DNA from: Albula goreensis
Taxonomy: Eukaryota; Chordata; Actinopteri; Albuliformes; Albulidae
Reading direction: 5' to 3'
Assembly: GCA_022829145.1 (NCBI GenBank)
Contig: CM040755.1
Location: 13,207,063 to 13,271,062, forward strand
DNA length: 64,000 nt
A program made the position numbers and the translations under genes. Within the stretch, counting starts at the first letter, position 1. Each line of letters starts with the position of its first letter. Below the pieces are notes generated by a model. That model was not told the origin of the DNA, did not search any database, and saw nothing but the letters and a program-made list of their open reading frames with translations. This document shows positions 47,309 through 59,595 of the stretch, one piece after another.

Positions 47309-48839
47309 GATGATGAAATGAGATACACAGTTTTCTTCTGAGTCTTTCCAGTTTTTTAGAGTGAAGAAAGTATGCCTCATATGATGCACTGAATTTTCTT
47401 ATTGTCAAAAATGATCTTCAGATTACACATGGAAATATTGCAATTTCAGGGCTCTCCAAAAATTCTGCCAGATCAGGATCCCCCTCTCTGAAACACTGAG
47501 CCAAGTGGGAACATCTATTACTGTGTCCTAGTACCTCTTATTTGAACCATTGTAAAAGATGAAAAAACAGCAGGCAGAAGGTCTCCTCAGTAATTTGCTC
47601 ACTACACCATTTCTCCTCCCTTTACAGTTCCAACATCATGTTTTTCAGTAAATTCAACAACTGAGGATGGATGTTTAAAAGCAGAATCATTTTAAAGGCC
47701 TGTACATCAATTCATGACAGTGTGAGGTTGTTGTTGGTTAGTTCAACCAATTGCATAGCAGATAATGGCAGATGGGTGCACTCATTACTCAGTGGTGGTA
47801 TTTCAGAACTTACAGTAGGCAGAAAAACATTGTGATGCTTCTATACTCCAGAGGAATGAAATTCCACAAACACAAAACATCAGTACATGTTTTTAACCTG
47901 CCAAAAAAAAGCATAATTTTACCTTCTATAGTTCACAGTGAAGTCCAACTACATTGATGATTACAGTTGCTGCCTAAACATGTGACTTGATCATTGAGAA
48001 AATAATGGTTTCATATGTTATGAAGGGCACATAAAATGTATTTAAATGCATAAAGAATTGAACAAATTTAGGCTTTCAAACATCAGCAATTTGCACAGTT
48101 TAAGGTGTTAATTGTCATATTTCCTGGATAACAGTAGAGGCCTTGTCTTACTAAGCAGTGCCCAAAAGCCAGTGCACAGGTGATGTTTGATTTCATGCAT
48201 AGTACATGCTGGTGGCCATTCCAGCTATATTGGACAGAAAATCAGCTCAAGTTAAAGTGCGAAATTTAGCTGCAAAGTTGTTGTAAAGAAAACTTTCATA
48301 GCCGCTCTTCTCAGTATCAGTATATGTGAGCTCAGGCACCTCCAGCTGTGTCTCAAAACCTGTGACCAGGATGGTTTTCCTGCAGGGAATTGATACAGCA
48401 TGTGTCAGAATCAGTGATAACAGGAATGAAGTATGGCCTTTGCTTGACCTGCACTTTTGTTATGGCGGAGAACAGACTTGGCTATCTCACTGGTTTAACA
48501 CCAAAAATAAAAAGAACTGTTGAAAATCTGATGAAAGATGAGGTTATTCTTGGCTGGTTTGGAGCACTTTCATTAGAAATGAAACTTCTACTCTATTCTT
48601 CACAAATATATCCTTGCAGAAAGATTTTGAAGGTTATCTTGTTAAGTTCGAAAAAATGGACTCTCTGCAAGGAAACGGAGAGTTAAAAAAATTTTAAAAT
48701 CACAGTTTCAACAATCGCATTGATATTTAAATATTTGCTTTCCTCGGCAATCATCAGTTCTAACTAAATTTAGAGCATTGTAATATCTACCTTTTCTTTT
48801 AATTACTCTTTCCTTCCCTGAGAGCAAAGTTTAATTTTA
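46491..48839. other. AT-rich intergenic DNA with a TG/AG microsatellite
   Basis: No gene is recognised. The minus-strand frames of 119 and 65 codons at 47049-47408 are read-through of the microsatellite. The 98-codon plus frame at 48390-48686 has no recognised domain and lacks convincing splice sites. Confidence 0.45.
47235..47305 (+). repeat. Compound (TG)n(AG)n microsatellite
   Basis: Eleven TG units (47235-47256) run directly into about 24 AG units (47257-47305). Confidence 0.95.
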
Positions 48840-49620
48840 CTGATCTTAAAACAGCCAACTCTGCACTTAATAAGATACCACAGAATGAAGAGTGAGCACA
48901 AGCAGGACGCCGAAATTACACTGCGTGCTAATCATGGAACACTGTCAAGGATTGCATAAAAATGAATGACACTGCATATCTTACCATCTTGTGGGCTGCT
49001 CGGAATTCTAATTGCCCACTTAATCTTTCTGTTGTATAATGAGACTGCAAACACATCCATAATCTACTGTGGGGGGATTTAAGATTAAGATTAAGGGCAT
49101 TCCCTCCCAGAGAACTGTTAAATTCATATGCGTAGCAAGAACTTCCCTTTGATTAATGTTATTTTTTCACTGTTCTGCATCAGCATAGAGAGTGTGTCAT
49201 TTGTTTGAATAAAAATAATTTTGAAGAGATCTGATGGGCTGAAAAAATTGTGCATGTGCATTTTTTATAATAATCTGGAGTGTATCATCTACTGATGGAA
49301 AAACCGAGGGGATTCTGATCCTTAAATCTGAAAATGAATTCTGTACCCACCATTTTTGTCCATATTTATGTATTTTCCATATTCCTGTGTGGAAGCATTT
49401 GAAGGCCAGTCTTTGAGCTGGCTGGCCCCACAGCCTGGTAGACCACACAGGGGTTAATGTATTCATGTAATCCCATTGGGCCAAAGCCCCTGAGGCTGGT
49501 AGGAAATAGGCAGCATTACTGAAGCTGGGGAAGTCACGTCGGCGTGGAAAACCACACCACAGCAGTTCACACCACATAACAGACATCCCAGCATTCCTGT
49601 TTCCTTCTGACATTGCAATT
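48840..49620. promoter_or_regulatory. Candidate conserved blocks with clustered homeodomain-type cores
   Basis: The first part (48840-49130) has GCGTGCTAATCATGG, CCCACTTAATCTTTC and a tandem GATTTAAGATTAAGATTAAGG at about 49077-49097. The second (49200-49620) is balanced and CpG-bearing (GTCACGTCGGCGTGG near 49532), with a 138-codon minus frame of no recognised domain. Regulatory function is inferred. Confidence 0.3.
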
Positions 49621-50129
49621 TCCCGTCTGCACTTCAGGAAGTGCTTCTGCTATGCAAATTACACTGAAACTGATACCTCTGATCTGTGAGAGGTGTGCCA
49701 ACATAACTATATTTGTGCAAATTGCAAAAACATTAGTTTTCAGTAAGGTTGAAACACATTTTTACCATTGATAGTAGAAGATCATAAGAAGCCACTATTG
49801 AGCACTTTTCTTGCTAAATATAAAACAAATGGTATTTTTTTACCTCATCTGATTCCATGATCTTTTGAAAAGTATGAATTTCTGGCATTAACACAGTCTT
49901 GCATTAACACACTCATCAGATAGTCCATGCTAAATCTATACCATAATCTTATCATCCGTTTTTGCAGTCATCAAATGAATTAGTTAATTCACCACTTTGT
50001 GTATTAAACCTGCATCTGTTCATGTGTATATTGACTTTAATGAGTAGCTCAAATTCCATCTGTATTCCGCATACCCATATGCTAACTATAATGCAAAATG
50101 AAACTGAGACTTTACAGTCAAAATCAGTG

Positions 50130-50480
50130 CAGTCAGGGCTTTTATTCAGAGCTGCAGTGATGTGTCCTATAGCGCGAACAGAACATGGCTGTACCACCGA
50201 GGCCTGTGGGGTGGTTCCAATGGGGATCCACACATTTGGCAGCATTGTTACCCAGGGAAGGAAGGCCTCAGCAGGCAGCGTAAAACCAGCCTCAGCATAG
50301 GCTGGTGGTGCCACTGGTCAGTTGCAGACCTGCAGTGCTCCATCGCTGACATCGCTGAGTAAACGCACGCCTCCGCCACTGTGGCACAGGTGGCTGCGCT
50401 GGCGGCCTTCAGGCGTTTTGGAAGGGATGTACATTTTCCTACTGAATTAATGGAGAGCGTTGCATGTGACAAAACAAGCT
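50130..50480. promoter_or_regulatory. GC-rich candidate block
   Basis: This is one of the most GC-rich parts of the window (ATAGCGCGAACAG, CCATCGCTGACATCGCTGAG, GTGGCTGCGCTGGCGGCC). Frames are open on both strands in several registers (112-120 codons), which reflects the shortage of stop codons in GC-rich DNA. No domain was recognised. Confidence 0.3.
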
Positions 50481-50779
50481 ACAGGCACTGCTAGGCATTC
50501 CAAATGAAAGTGCGGGGGGTGGGGAGTGGTATGGTAGGGGTTTAACTTTAAAATGAAATGGTCAAATAAGAGAACAAACCTGATGGCTTTTGCTATTTGT
50601 AAATTTATGGAATATGCCATGTTCTACAATTTATGTAATTAATGAAAGCTGAATATCCTGTTTAATGAAACTGTAATACTTCTGGGGGGGGTGCATATAC
50701 TATTCAGATCACTCAGCTGGGTCAAAACAAAATAGATTTTTCATGCAAGGGGCAGGGTTGCATAATCTGCTCAAGTGTT

Positions 50780-51330
50780 CCCTTTAATGTGGCTGAAGGG
50801 GGCCACATTGCAGACAAGAAGTGTGACAATCACATTTCATCTTTGGAGCAGTTGCATCACTGCCCAGGGAAGGTAAATTACAGTGTTGCACACTTCCTCT
50901 CTGTTTCAGAGATGAAAGGAGAAACCTGGTTCATAAGCACATCATCCCGGGAAGGCTCTGAAAATGTCAGCCGCTCCATTATAGTCAAGCTGGGCGGTTT
51001 AAATATAACTGCCTGCATTACGCTAAAGCTGGGTTTTGAGAACGGGAAGAAGTCGGGGAACAATCGCATGATGATAAATGGCTGTCAGACGGAACCATTT
51101 GTAACAGCAAGAGGTAAATGCATAATAATGGTGGCAGTAGGATGAGGATCAGGTCTGGCAGCCGCACTGGTGGACAGACCCACCTCTTCCCCCCTTTCAA
51201 GACATGATTTTGAGCCTTTAGAGTCATTGTTGACGAATGCGGTAAGGGATTCACTGATGTCTACTTGACCTTTACAGTTCAAATAATCAGAAGCCATTAG
51301 ATGAAGTAAAGAATATGAATACAGCATCTG
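50780..51330. promoter_or_regulatory. Candidate conserved block enclosing an exon-like unit
   Basis: A repeat-free block of balanced composition. The part at 50910-51113 has the form of a symmetric internal exon and is listed separately. The downstream part (51115-51330) has no open frame of note on the plus strand. Confidence 0.3.
50910..51113 (+). other. Exon-like unit, 204 bp, phase 1-1
   Basis: A pyrimidine tract and acceptor CTTCCTCTCTGTTTCAG end at 50909, and a donor AGAG|GTAAAT starts at 51114. The 204 bp between them are divisible by three and open in one frame (MKGETWFISTSSREGSE to QTEPFVTARG). No stop occurs, and the same phase is found at both ends. I recognise no domain. The frame is also open for about 40 codons upstream of the acceptor, which weakens the splice argument. 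It could be a cassette exon of an unseen gene or a chance arrangement in a conserved non-coding block. Confidence 0.2.
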
Positions 51331-52616
51331 AGGGCCTCTCCAGCTGTCATTGCTTGTCTATGCATGTGAACAGCAGGTGATATTTCTGAACGCAGCAAAT
51401 CCATGCCTCTGCATTAAAGCAATAAGTTGGTTGGTTTTGCCTTGCTGTCATTCAAAAGTCTGAACAATGAAGAAATGATTCACATGTAGTAATATGTGAC
51501 AAAATTTGCCTGAACCGAAAAATGTAAAGAATGTTCTGCTGGGGCAGCAGCTGGGGCAGAGTCAGATTAATAACCCAATATTAATACAGAATAATGACCA
51601 AAACCTGCTTGGAATGTATGTGCATATACAGACACAGTTTCATACATTTTGTTTTATTTGTGCATTTTTATGTTTATAGATATAATTTCATAAATTTTGT
51701 GAGGTGAAGTCCTTGCCTTAAACTTGGATTCGTAATGGTGGGCTACACTTTTTATCACATTAAAATACCTGGCCTGTGGAAAATATACTGTTTCACATGA
51801 GATTGTGCTACCTCTCCTTCTGCTTAGTGTTATAACACTAGACAGTTGTTTAGTAACCAAGTCCTACTAAATAATGCAGTGATTGCATTTCTATATAAGG
51901 AAGTCATTCATAAACTCACATCTTACCATTCTGCTCCCTCACTCAGAATTTCTGTACTTACCAGACTCATATGAAGATTTTTAAAATCCCCACCTCCATA
52001 TTTAAAACTACCTTTATCAACTGCCTTTATCATTTATTTATTATACTCCACTGTCGCTGATTATTATAAAACAAACTGACTCTTGACTGTCTCATTTCAG
52101 TGAATGAATTCAAATCCAGAATGTGAAATGTAGTAACTGAGAAGTGTAATTATTCTAATCTTTCTATTTATATCAGACTTTTATACTATGACACCTTACA
52201 GTTGTTGTTTTTGTTTGCTTGTTTGTTTGTTTGTTTGTTTGGTTTTTATGTCTGAAATGGTAATGAATGTGTGAATGTTGCCATGAGAGATTTAAGTCTC
52301 AAAGAGACAAACTTTATAAATACAGGATGAAAACAAAATAAATACATCAAATGTGCAACTTTCTGACCTAAACTTTACTGAATAAATGTCATAAACAATA
52401 GACAAACTGACAAGTAATGATACAAAAAATATTTACAGTGCAGCAAGATCCAACAAAGGAAATAAAAACTTTCACCTGTGTACCAAGAGAGGTGCAACAT
52501 CTGATTAAGGATTGTTATTGTATACATGACCATTTTTGTTCCAGTTGAATGTTTTCACAGAACCATGAACTACTGAAACCATTAGGTATACAATAGTTAT
52601 AGATAAAATGCACCAA
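51331..52616. other. AT-rich intergenic DNA
   Basis: No gene is recognised. A GTTT microsatellite (52201-52248) is the main feature. Confidence 0.5.
52201..52248 (+). repeat. GTTT microsatellite
   Basis: About eight GTTT or TTTG units with minor interruptions. Confidence 0.9.
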
Positions 52617-53961
52617 GGGCCAGATTTACAAAAGGATTGCGACTGCTTTTTGGGCATAAAAGCAGCTGCTAAAACACCCCAGTATTTACGTGCAAATTAC
52701 TAAACATTCACTATGGGTGAAAATTGCTATTAAAATTGGATTTATGGTGGCTTCATCACTGTGCGACATTACTCTTGATACATAGTAAAATCTGTTCATG
52801 CATATGTATACCTCGGGTGAAGACACAAAAACATGGTGGAGATTTTGCAAATGAGGCCAATTACGTATTCCGTCCAATTTACTAAACCATGCAATAGCTG
52901 CGACCCTGTCTTGTGTGGGAATTTTTACGACTTCTGAAACCAGGCGGTAATTTCTGCGCTGTCCGAGAGTTATCCTCTTTCAGTTTACCCAACAGCAAAT
53001 ACTGACGTGATATTACACAGGTTACACAGTCATGGCATAATCGCACTACTGGAGGAACTTGAGCCACTCACCCAAAGAAAATACTCTGTCGGCTATGGTG
53101 ATGCTGTTAACTGTTAACTACATGTCCTCGTGTCCGGATCTTTTCAGTACAGTTGCATGGCCTACAGGTGGGTTGTTCCATCATACAACGAACAAGTGTT
53201 CATAGATTGAAAACACAAATATCCCATGAATGTGCAGGTTGTGATGCAAAACAAATAATCACAAATGTTGTACCAAGGTATAGGTCTATTTACAGAAGGT
53301 GAGAGGATGGAACAATAGAATGTTCCAATAACAATAGCAGAATGTATTAGCCACGCTGTAATAACCTTATTCTAATCGGTGTTAATATTGTCTGTTGTTC
53401 TGTTGTTAGACCGTCAGGTGTGTTTTTGCCCTTATTAAGTTGTAGGAAAGCTTTTTGTATGCCGTCTAACATCATTTCAAGTTTTCTTTACTTCCTTTAC
53501 TTCCTGTACTGTTCTTTTTGTTACTCTTTACCAAGTAAATTCATTTTTAACATGATGTCCTAAAATGTACGCCTCTCAGTTGGTGTTTAATTTTTATTAT
53601 GTAATACGGCATCATGGAGCTGTGCCATGCAAGCCATTATCTCTATTACCTGATCAGTAAATGTGAGTTATTTGTGTTTATTTTATGTGTTTATTGTTCT
53701 TGTGGTTCCCTCTCAGCTTGCACCTGGTTGCTCTGTATCCGTTTCAGACTGCCTTGGATGTGTAAGCATGCCATATATGGCCTTTTTATGGCTGTCTCCT
53801 TCTGCAAAAATTGCAACATGAGGGCGTTTAATTTTTTGATTGCGTAATTAGAATGGGTTTTGGTAAATCAATCATTAATATGTCAGTGTTTGCGACCGCA
53901 TAAGTTTCACTATATATCAAATATTTTTGCACTGTGTCTATTCTTTAGTAAATCTGGCCCC
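52617..53961. mobile_element. PIF/Harbinger-type DNA transposon, decayed
   Basis: The left end is GGGCCAGATTTACAAAAGG (from 52617). The right end, read on the minus strand from 53961, is GGGGCCAGATTTACTAAAG. The terminal repeat of about 17 bp is well matched. The flanking trinucleotides CAA and TAA are an imperfect TAA-type duplication. Near 53032 the plus strand shows a start-like MA followed, past a stop and in another frame, by IALLEELEPLTQRKYS. This faintly resembles the N-terminus of Harbinger transposases. No catalytic motif was recognised. The 1.3-kb length implies heavy internal loss. Confidence 0.7.
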
Positions 53962-54289
53962 TAATGCTTTAATTCTTAGCATATGCCAGTGTTTATTGAT
54001 TGTGCATGGTCAAACCATTAGTGCTGTGCAAGTGACAGCTCTTGCATCACAATTATTTTTATCAGAATATGAAAAACTGCATACAGGCAACTTTGACTAT
54101 TGAGTATTAAATGACCCCCTCTCCCAAAGGTACATGTGCAGTCCTGAATATCAATATAATAAATATGTTTTCTTAGTTTTTCCTTTTGTTTAATCTCATA
54201 ATACCTGCAGCACATTTTTACTGTAACAATACCAATTCGCTTGGCTATTCCATTAGCTTGCAGTAAATTAGATTCATGTGCTCTGTATG

Positions 54290-54900
54290 TCTTTAATAAG
54301 ATGCTGAGCCTTTGCAAATCTGAAACAAATGCTGAGCCTGGGATGAAATAAATGAAGAGCAGGCTCCTGCCATAAATCTTAATTGACATAATATATATTT
54401 CTGATGCAAAGGCAGGTACTCTGTGACTCATCCGCGCATGTTGGCATGAGCCGGGTGAAGGATCGCAGCAGTTTGCGTTATCTCTCTGCCAGAGGGCCAG
54501 ATGACTTATCGGTGTGTGAGCGCTAGTTAACACCGCCGATGTGATAGGCACTTTCAGCAGAAAGCATCTGAGGGAGGCACCGGCAGAAATGTATTCAAAT
54601 CTGAGCATAAGTAGAATAAATTCTCCGATGAAGGAGGAGAAAGAGATTTCCTGTCACTGCAGGATGGAACAAGCACGTTGTAATGTTCGTGGACTGGATG
54701 AGGGAGTAAATGAATATAATTCAGACCTGTTATTTACAGAAAAGGGACGGCACTCAGCAGGGCCTGTGTTGAGCATTTGCCGGCTGATAGAGCTGACTTT
54801 GGGTGTCCTTCATTGTCAGGGGGTTGAATATTGTACAGTCATTCATGAGACTTTGACAGGTCTTTATTGCTTACTGTAAGGTAAGTAAAGTAAATAATGC
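54290..54900. promoter_or_regulatory. Candidate conserved regulatory block
   Basis: About 0.6 kb of CpG-bearing DNA (ACTCATCCGCGCATG near 54426, GTGTGTGAGCGCTAGTTAACACC near 54512, CACCGCCGATGTG near 54530) lies between the Harbinger end and AT-rich filler. A 196-codon minus frame (54018-54608) and a 112-codon plus frame (54541-54879) overlap it. Neither has a domain, and the long minus frame runs on through AT-rich filler. Confidence 0.32.
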
Positions 54901-55374
54901 AATCAGAATTCAAGTGCAAACAGCAAAATAATATGCCACAGTCCATAATGTTCTCTAAAGCATTAGTATGCATCTAGTATGTATGCCCCTTCACATGCCA
55001 TCAAGTATAATTCAGGTTAGACATGCTTGACTTTGTGTGTTTTTGAGAGGGAAATGAATTGCAAAGAAAAACACATTCATTTCTTTGAAAATCATTGCTA
55101 ATAAATGTTCTGTAATTAAAATAAATGTATCCCATGCATTTTTCATTGCAACAAAAATGTTTTCAGTTCACCTATTTTCTATTTCAGGTATAATTAGAGG
55201 TGAAAGTTGCATCTTTTATTTCATATTATTTTATTTTGTGTTTTAGAGTAATTATTTTGTCGCAGACAAACAAAGAATGCAAAAATTCAGTAGATTAATG
55301 GTGGTGTATCAATCACACACAAAGGAATACATGAATATTCATCAGCAAATACGGAAGCAGGCTGCTTTTTGTCT

Positions 55375-55730
55375 TCAGACTAGCTTCATTGCCTCTTGGA
55401 AAGCTTATACTCATGTTTTGTTTATAGTGGGACATTGAGCCATTCTCCGAGAAGAAAAGCTATCACTTCTATGAAACATGAGTAGGTGGAAATAACCCCA
55501 CAATCTGTTTCTAGACTTTCAATAAACATTCAATGATGTTTTGATCTGGTGATTGGGGAGACCATGGTGTTTTATTTCATTTCATCCTGGTTTTCATGAA
55601 TCCATTCTTGAATCTCATTAAATAAAATGGCTTTGTCTTCTTTGGCCATAATTCCACCATACAACACAGTGACTCCCACAAGAATAGGAGTTGTATTGTT
55701 TCATTCTTTTTCTCTACAAGAACAGCTTAG
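55375..55730 (-). pseudogene. Tc1/mariner transposase C-terminal remnant
   Basis: On the minus strand, from about 55560 downwards, the nucleotides encode WSPQSPDQNIIECLLKV. This corresponds to the DD34E signature around the last catalytic glutamate (family WPAQSPDLNIIEPLWSVLE). Upstream, near 55600, is FKNGFMKTRMK (family FKNWFDEHEDE). Downstream, at about 55390-55450, is LLGEWLNVPL then KHEYKLSKRQ (family LLEEWYNIPLETIQNLYESIPRR). At least one in-frame stop and frame changes are present, and the N-terminal domain was not found. It belongs to the same broad Tc1 group as the 3.8-4.4 kb copy, but keeps a part which that copy lacks. Confidence 0.8.
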
Positions 55731-57400
55731 AAATCACTCATTATTGTATAATTATTCAATACGTGCAGCTAATACAGCACATGACTACCATGGTACTACC
55801 ATGGTGCTGTAGCATTACAGTAATAATTGGAGGATAAACACCTGTAGGGCAGCTCAAAGAAAAGAGGGATGAGAGCTCTTTTCCTCTAATACTATTTGAA
55901 ATGATTGGCCTCCATCTCACAGAGGTTGCATGTGATTTTTTTTCCCAGATTTAATTTTTTAAGCAGTGCCTGTTTATGTACTGGGGAAGAACATATTTTT
56001 AATTTTGATGCTTTTCAGTTATTCCCAAGTATATATGAACACCATTGCATACCATTATACTCTAGTCTAAACTACAGCTGGGGTGGATTACTTAAGAATC
56101 CTGTGAGAACAGAGGCAGGTGCAGAGGAGTTATGTGTGAGTTACATTTAGAATGCTGCTGCTGTCAGAGTTCACAGGCTCTGGTGGTCCCCTAAATTAAA
56201 TGTTTAATGTGGTAGATTGCTCCTGTGGTAAAGTCCTGTGGTATGTTTCTTTGGTTTTAATCTTTGTTTCAAAGCTAAAATCTAATATGTTCTGTGATCT
56301 GACCATTAATGCAATATTTTTATCCCATGATGGAAAATGACTAAATGCTAAATGAGAAATAAAGGTATCTTTATTATAATAATTTTGTCCAATTCTTCAT
56401 GCACCTGCCTTGATGAAAAGAAGCCAGTGTGTATGTATTTAACTTTTTCCCCCCAACAGGAAATTTAACTAGTTTTCTATTGACTAGTGTTTTAGATGGT
56501 GAATTTTGAGATGACATTGATGTTTTTCACTAAACCAGATGACCACTTGGTGTTAGTGTGGGAGGAGCAGATATTCAAAGGACTGCTATATTACGAAAGG
56601 GCTGAGAACATACAGTAAATATGTATACCAACTCACGATTTATTATGGTATCATGGACAGTATCATGGACTGAGATTGTCGGTGTAAAAATCTGAATCAT
56701 ACTGCAAACTAAACGTGTTTATTGACCGAAATCAATGGAAATCACAAAGCAGGAAATATATTGTAAAATATAACTCAAAGTTCACACATGGCAGTAAAAA
56801 TTATTCATACAATCTAAGAAATATGATATATTTTACACATATTTCAAATTATATTCCTTACTTTTTAAAGTATATTACACTATAATATTTTGCCCTCATC
56901 TTATGTGTCTTTCTGTTTTACATTTTTACCATATATTAACATATAATTATCATTCATCACGGATCTGTTCTTCACTTTCACTTTCTCTCTCATATGGTAA
57001 TGAAATTCCACAGGTCATTCTGGGTATTTTGAGACTTGTGCATACCTTGCTAATAATAGCCTTCCAGTGCAGACAATTACTGTTATGATAGGAAGAGGCC
57101 CACTGTGTCTTCTCATGTGTATGCAAACAGTCAATCCTTCAGTGACTAATGAACTTTACATGACGGGAGGCCCTGGTGTGTGCCTTCTGAATGCTGCCCT
57201 GGGGGTGTGAGGTATTCCTATTTAATCCTGAGCTTTCTGGCACACAGTGCAATGAATACACTGCTTTGCTCTCATTTCTATGTCTTCATTTAAATTACTA
57301 CATCTTACCCTTATCAACCATAAACTTTCTTTCCAAAAGGTTACAAGCTATGAAGCCCTGAATGTCTGGAAAACATCTGTGGTATATCACTGCAAAACAT
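55731..57400. other. AT-rich intergenic DNA
   Basis: No gene is recognised. Near 55788 there is a tandem, palindromic TACCATGGTACTACCATGG stretch that may belong to the decayed Tc1 copy. Confidence 0.45.
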
Positions 57401-57910
57401 TCTACACTTAAGTGTACTTCCTCTGTATACCACAGTGTCCTTGAGATGGAAATGTTGTGTTGCAAAGCCTGTGACTCGAAATACTCTTCAGCCCCTTTTG
57501 GAATAATAGGGTGTTAGTGAGAGGGAATGGGCAGTTACAGCTTTTTTCGGGTTTTACAAGGATTTTAAGATACATCTTCAGAGGGCTGTATCCTTTAACA
57601 GACATCCCTGATCCATGTGAAAGCATGTACAAGAGTATAGGTGTTCGGTGGCCAGGACCATAGGCACTTGAAAGCACTGAGGGGGGTTGGGGGTGTGGAG
57701 GGGGAAGAGCTTGCTGAAGAAAGACAGCAGGTGCCGGTGTGGTTGGATGCCTGTGGTGGCACTGGGGATGTGTGGCACTGGCTAGCAGGGTGTGGTTCAT
57801 CTGGACCAGCTCTGTGGGCTGTGCTCTGGGCTGGAAACAAAGAGGAGTGAAAGGCTAGTCCTGTCCCAAGAAAAAACTGTTTGAAAAATACTGCTATGTA
57901 CATCCTCCAC
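57400..57910. other. G-rich block with overlapping open frames
   Basis: The plus strand is G-rich, with runs of 6, 5 and 5 G at 57681-57704 that may fold as a quadruplex. Frames are open on both strands (130 and 102 codons minus, 70 plus), with low-complexity proline-rich minus translations. I read this as compositional, possibly an unrecognised old repeat. Confidence 0.35.
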
Positions 57911-59595
57911 CTGTTTTGCTGTTAGAGATATACTAACATGTAATCAATTACACCACAGAAAATGGCTGGTCATACTTTTTTGGCTTTAGGAGAGGGATTT
58001 GTTTGAGCATGATGACACACATAAATCACATCAGTCTTCTGACAGGACTAGTGCTGGGCCATGATATTTTACCTTCAATATAATACCAATGCAGATACAT
58101 AATTCTTACTATCTTACTATTATCTTTAAATATTAGGCAACTTTTTTTAGTCATTTAAGAAAGAGAATTTGATCTTAGAAAATGCTAGCAAGTTAAACAT
58201 CAGTTTATACAAATATCTAAATGCAGGGAAATGCATACATATCTTAAGTACATGCTATGTAAATGGGGAATTAGTGTGGATGTAATTTGAGAGAAGAGAA
58301 AAACAGGATATCAGTTTTCTTGAAATTTTCATTAACACTGCTATCAAGAGACATGACTGAAAAAAAAATCTCTGTGGTAATTCTTATTGAGTTTCCAACC
58401 AAATTATTTTGTTTCTGAAACATTTTTTTGCTCAGTGTGTGCCATAATTTAAATGGCCATGTATGCTCTGTATTTCAGTGCTGAGGATGACTCCTGTGAG
58501 CCATTTTTACAGAATTCTTCTCATTCTCACTCCACAAGGACAGTAATTGGTCTGACAGCTGTCAGTGGTGATTGGTCAAAAACAAACAATGTGATCAGTT
58601 TTAATGAGACAAATAAGATGTTCTCGAGAGATAGGGCTTGTTTTGAGAAAGCACGCAAAAAGATATGTATTATTAGAAGCATCTGAAAATTAACAATAAA
58701 ATGCCACATTTATTCAAATCAGGCATCTGCTGCCACCGAGGGCATAAAAATAGCATTTTACAGAGCCACTGGCCTTTAGAGAGCATGCGAATGTTGAAAT
58801 GTGTGGCTGAAAACACTATTTATGGACCAGTCATCTGTGTGACACTATGAAAATTATGACTGCTTCGGTAAGCCAGATTCATGTATATTCTTTGAGCTGT
58901 GTACAAAATAGAAAGCTGCTGGCCATTTTATCCAGCAACATAACTACTCTTTGCATCAGTATCATAGTTCATGATATCATCATTGTCAGAAATTATGAGG
59001 TAAAACATATCCTGATATTTTGCTGTCACAGTTCGGTGTAGGTATTGATACATTGTGAAAATGGAAGCCAGGATTCAGTCTATGCAATCACACTTGTCTT
59101 CACAGTGTTCTCAGACTGTGTTTTTTTTTTTTTTTTATATATGCGCTTTCGTTATTTGTGAACTCTGTAATCAATGCTCTAACTACCAAAACAACATGAA
59201 CAAAAAACATTCTTGTTTGAGCATTTATTTAAAATGTTGCTGGCTGTACTTTGTACACTGGATTTAAAGTAGACAAGTATGTCTATGAAATTGATGGGAT
59301 ATCATGCGTATTTCAAAATGGATTTAAACCCCAAAAAAGGCATAGTTATTGAAATTTGCCTTGGATTAACCATTGCCTACTTGTGTAGGAATTGGGAATA
59401 CAGAAAATAATAAATAGTCATGGGTGGCATAATTATGGCACAGAAAAATATTGAATGAGCAGAATGGGAATGCTTGGAACTTTTTGTATTCTTCTGCTTT
59501 TTCTCTGCTACACCAATTTATGTAATTAGCCCCAAAACTATGCCTGCAGAAATAAGATGAAAACAAACTACCGGTGTTAATTAATCCCTGATATC
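57911..59595. other. AT-rich intergenic DNA
   Basis: No gene is recognised. A 16-base poly-T lies at 59121-59136. The short patch 58490-58640 is less AT-rich. Confidence 0.5.

Noticed and set aside
47049-47408. 119-codon minus-strand open frame with serine-leucine and threonine-histidine repeats
   Set aside because: It is read-through of the TG/AG microsatellite at 47235-47305.
54018-54608. 196-codon minus-strand open frame as a gene
   Set aside because: It runs across both a CpG-bearing block and AT-rich filler with no change in character, overlaps an open plus-strand frame, and resembles no protein known to me.
57408-57800. 130-codon proline- and histidine-rich minus frame as a coding exon
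   Set aside because: Low-complexity translation of a G-rich plus strand, with simultaneous open frames in other registers.
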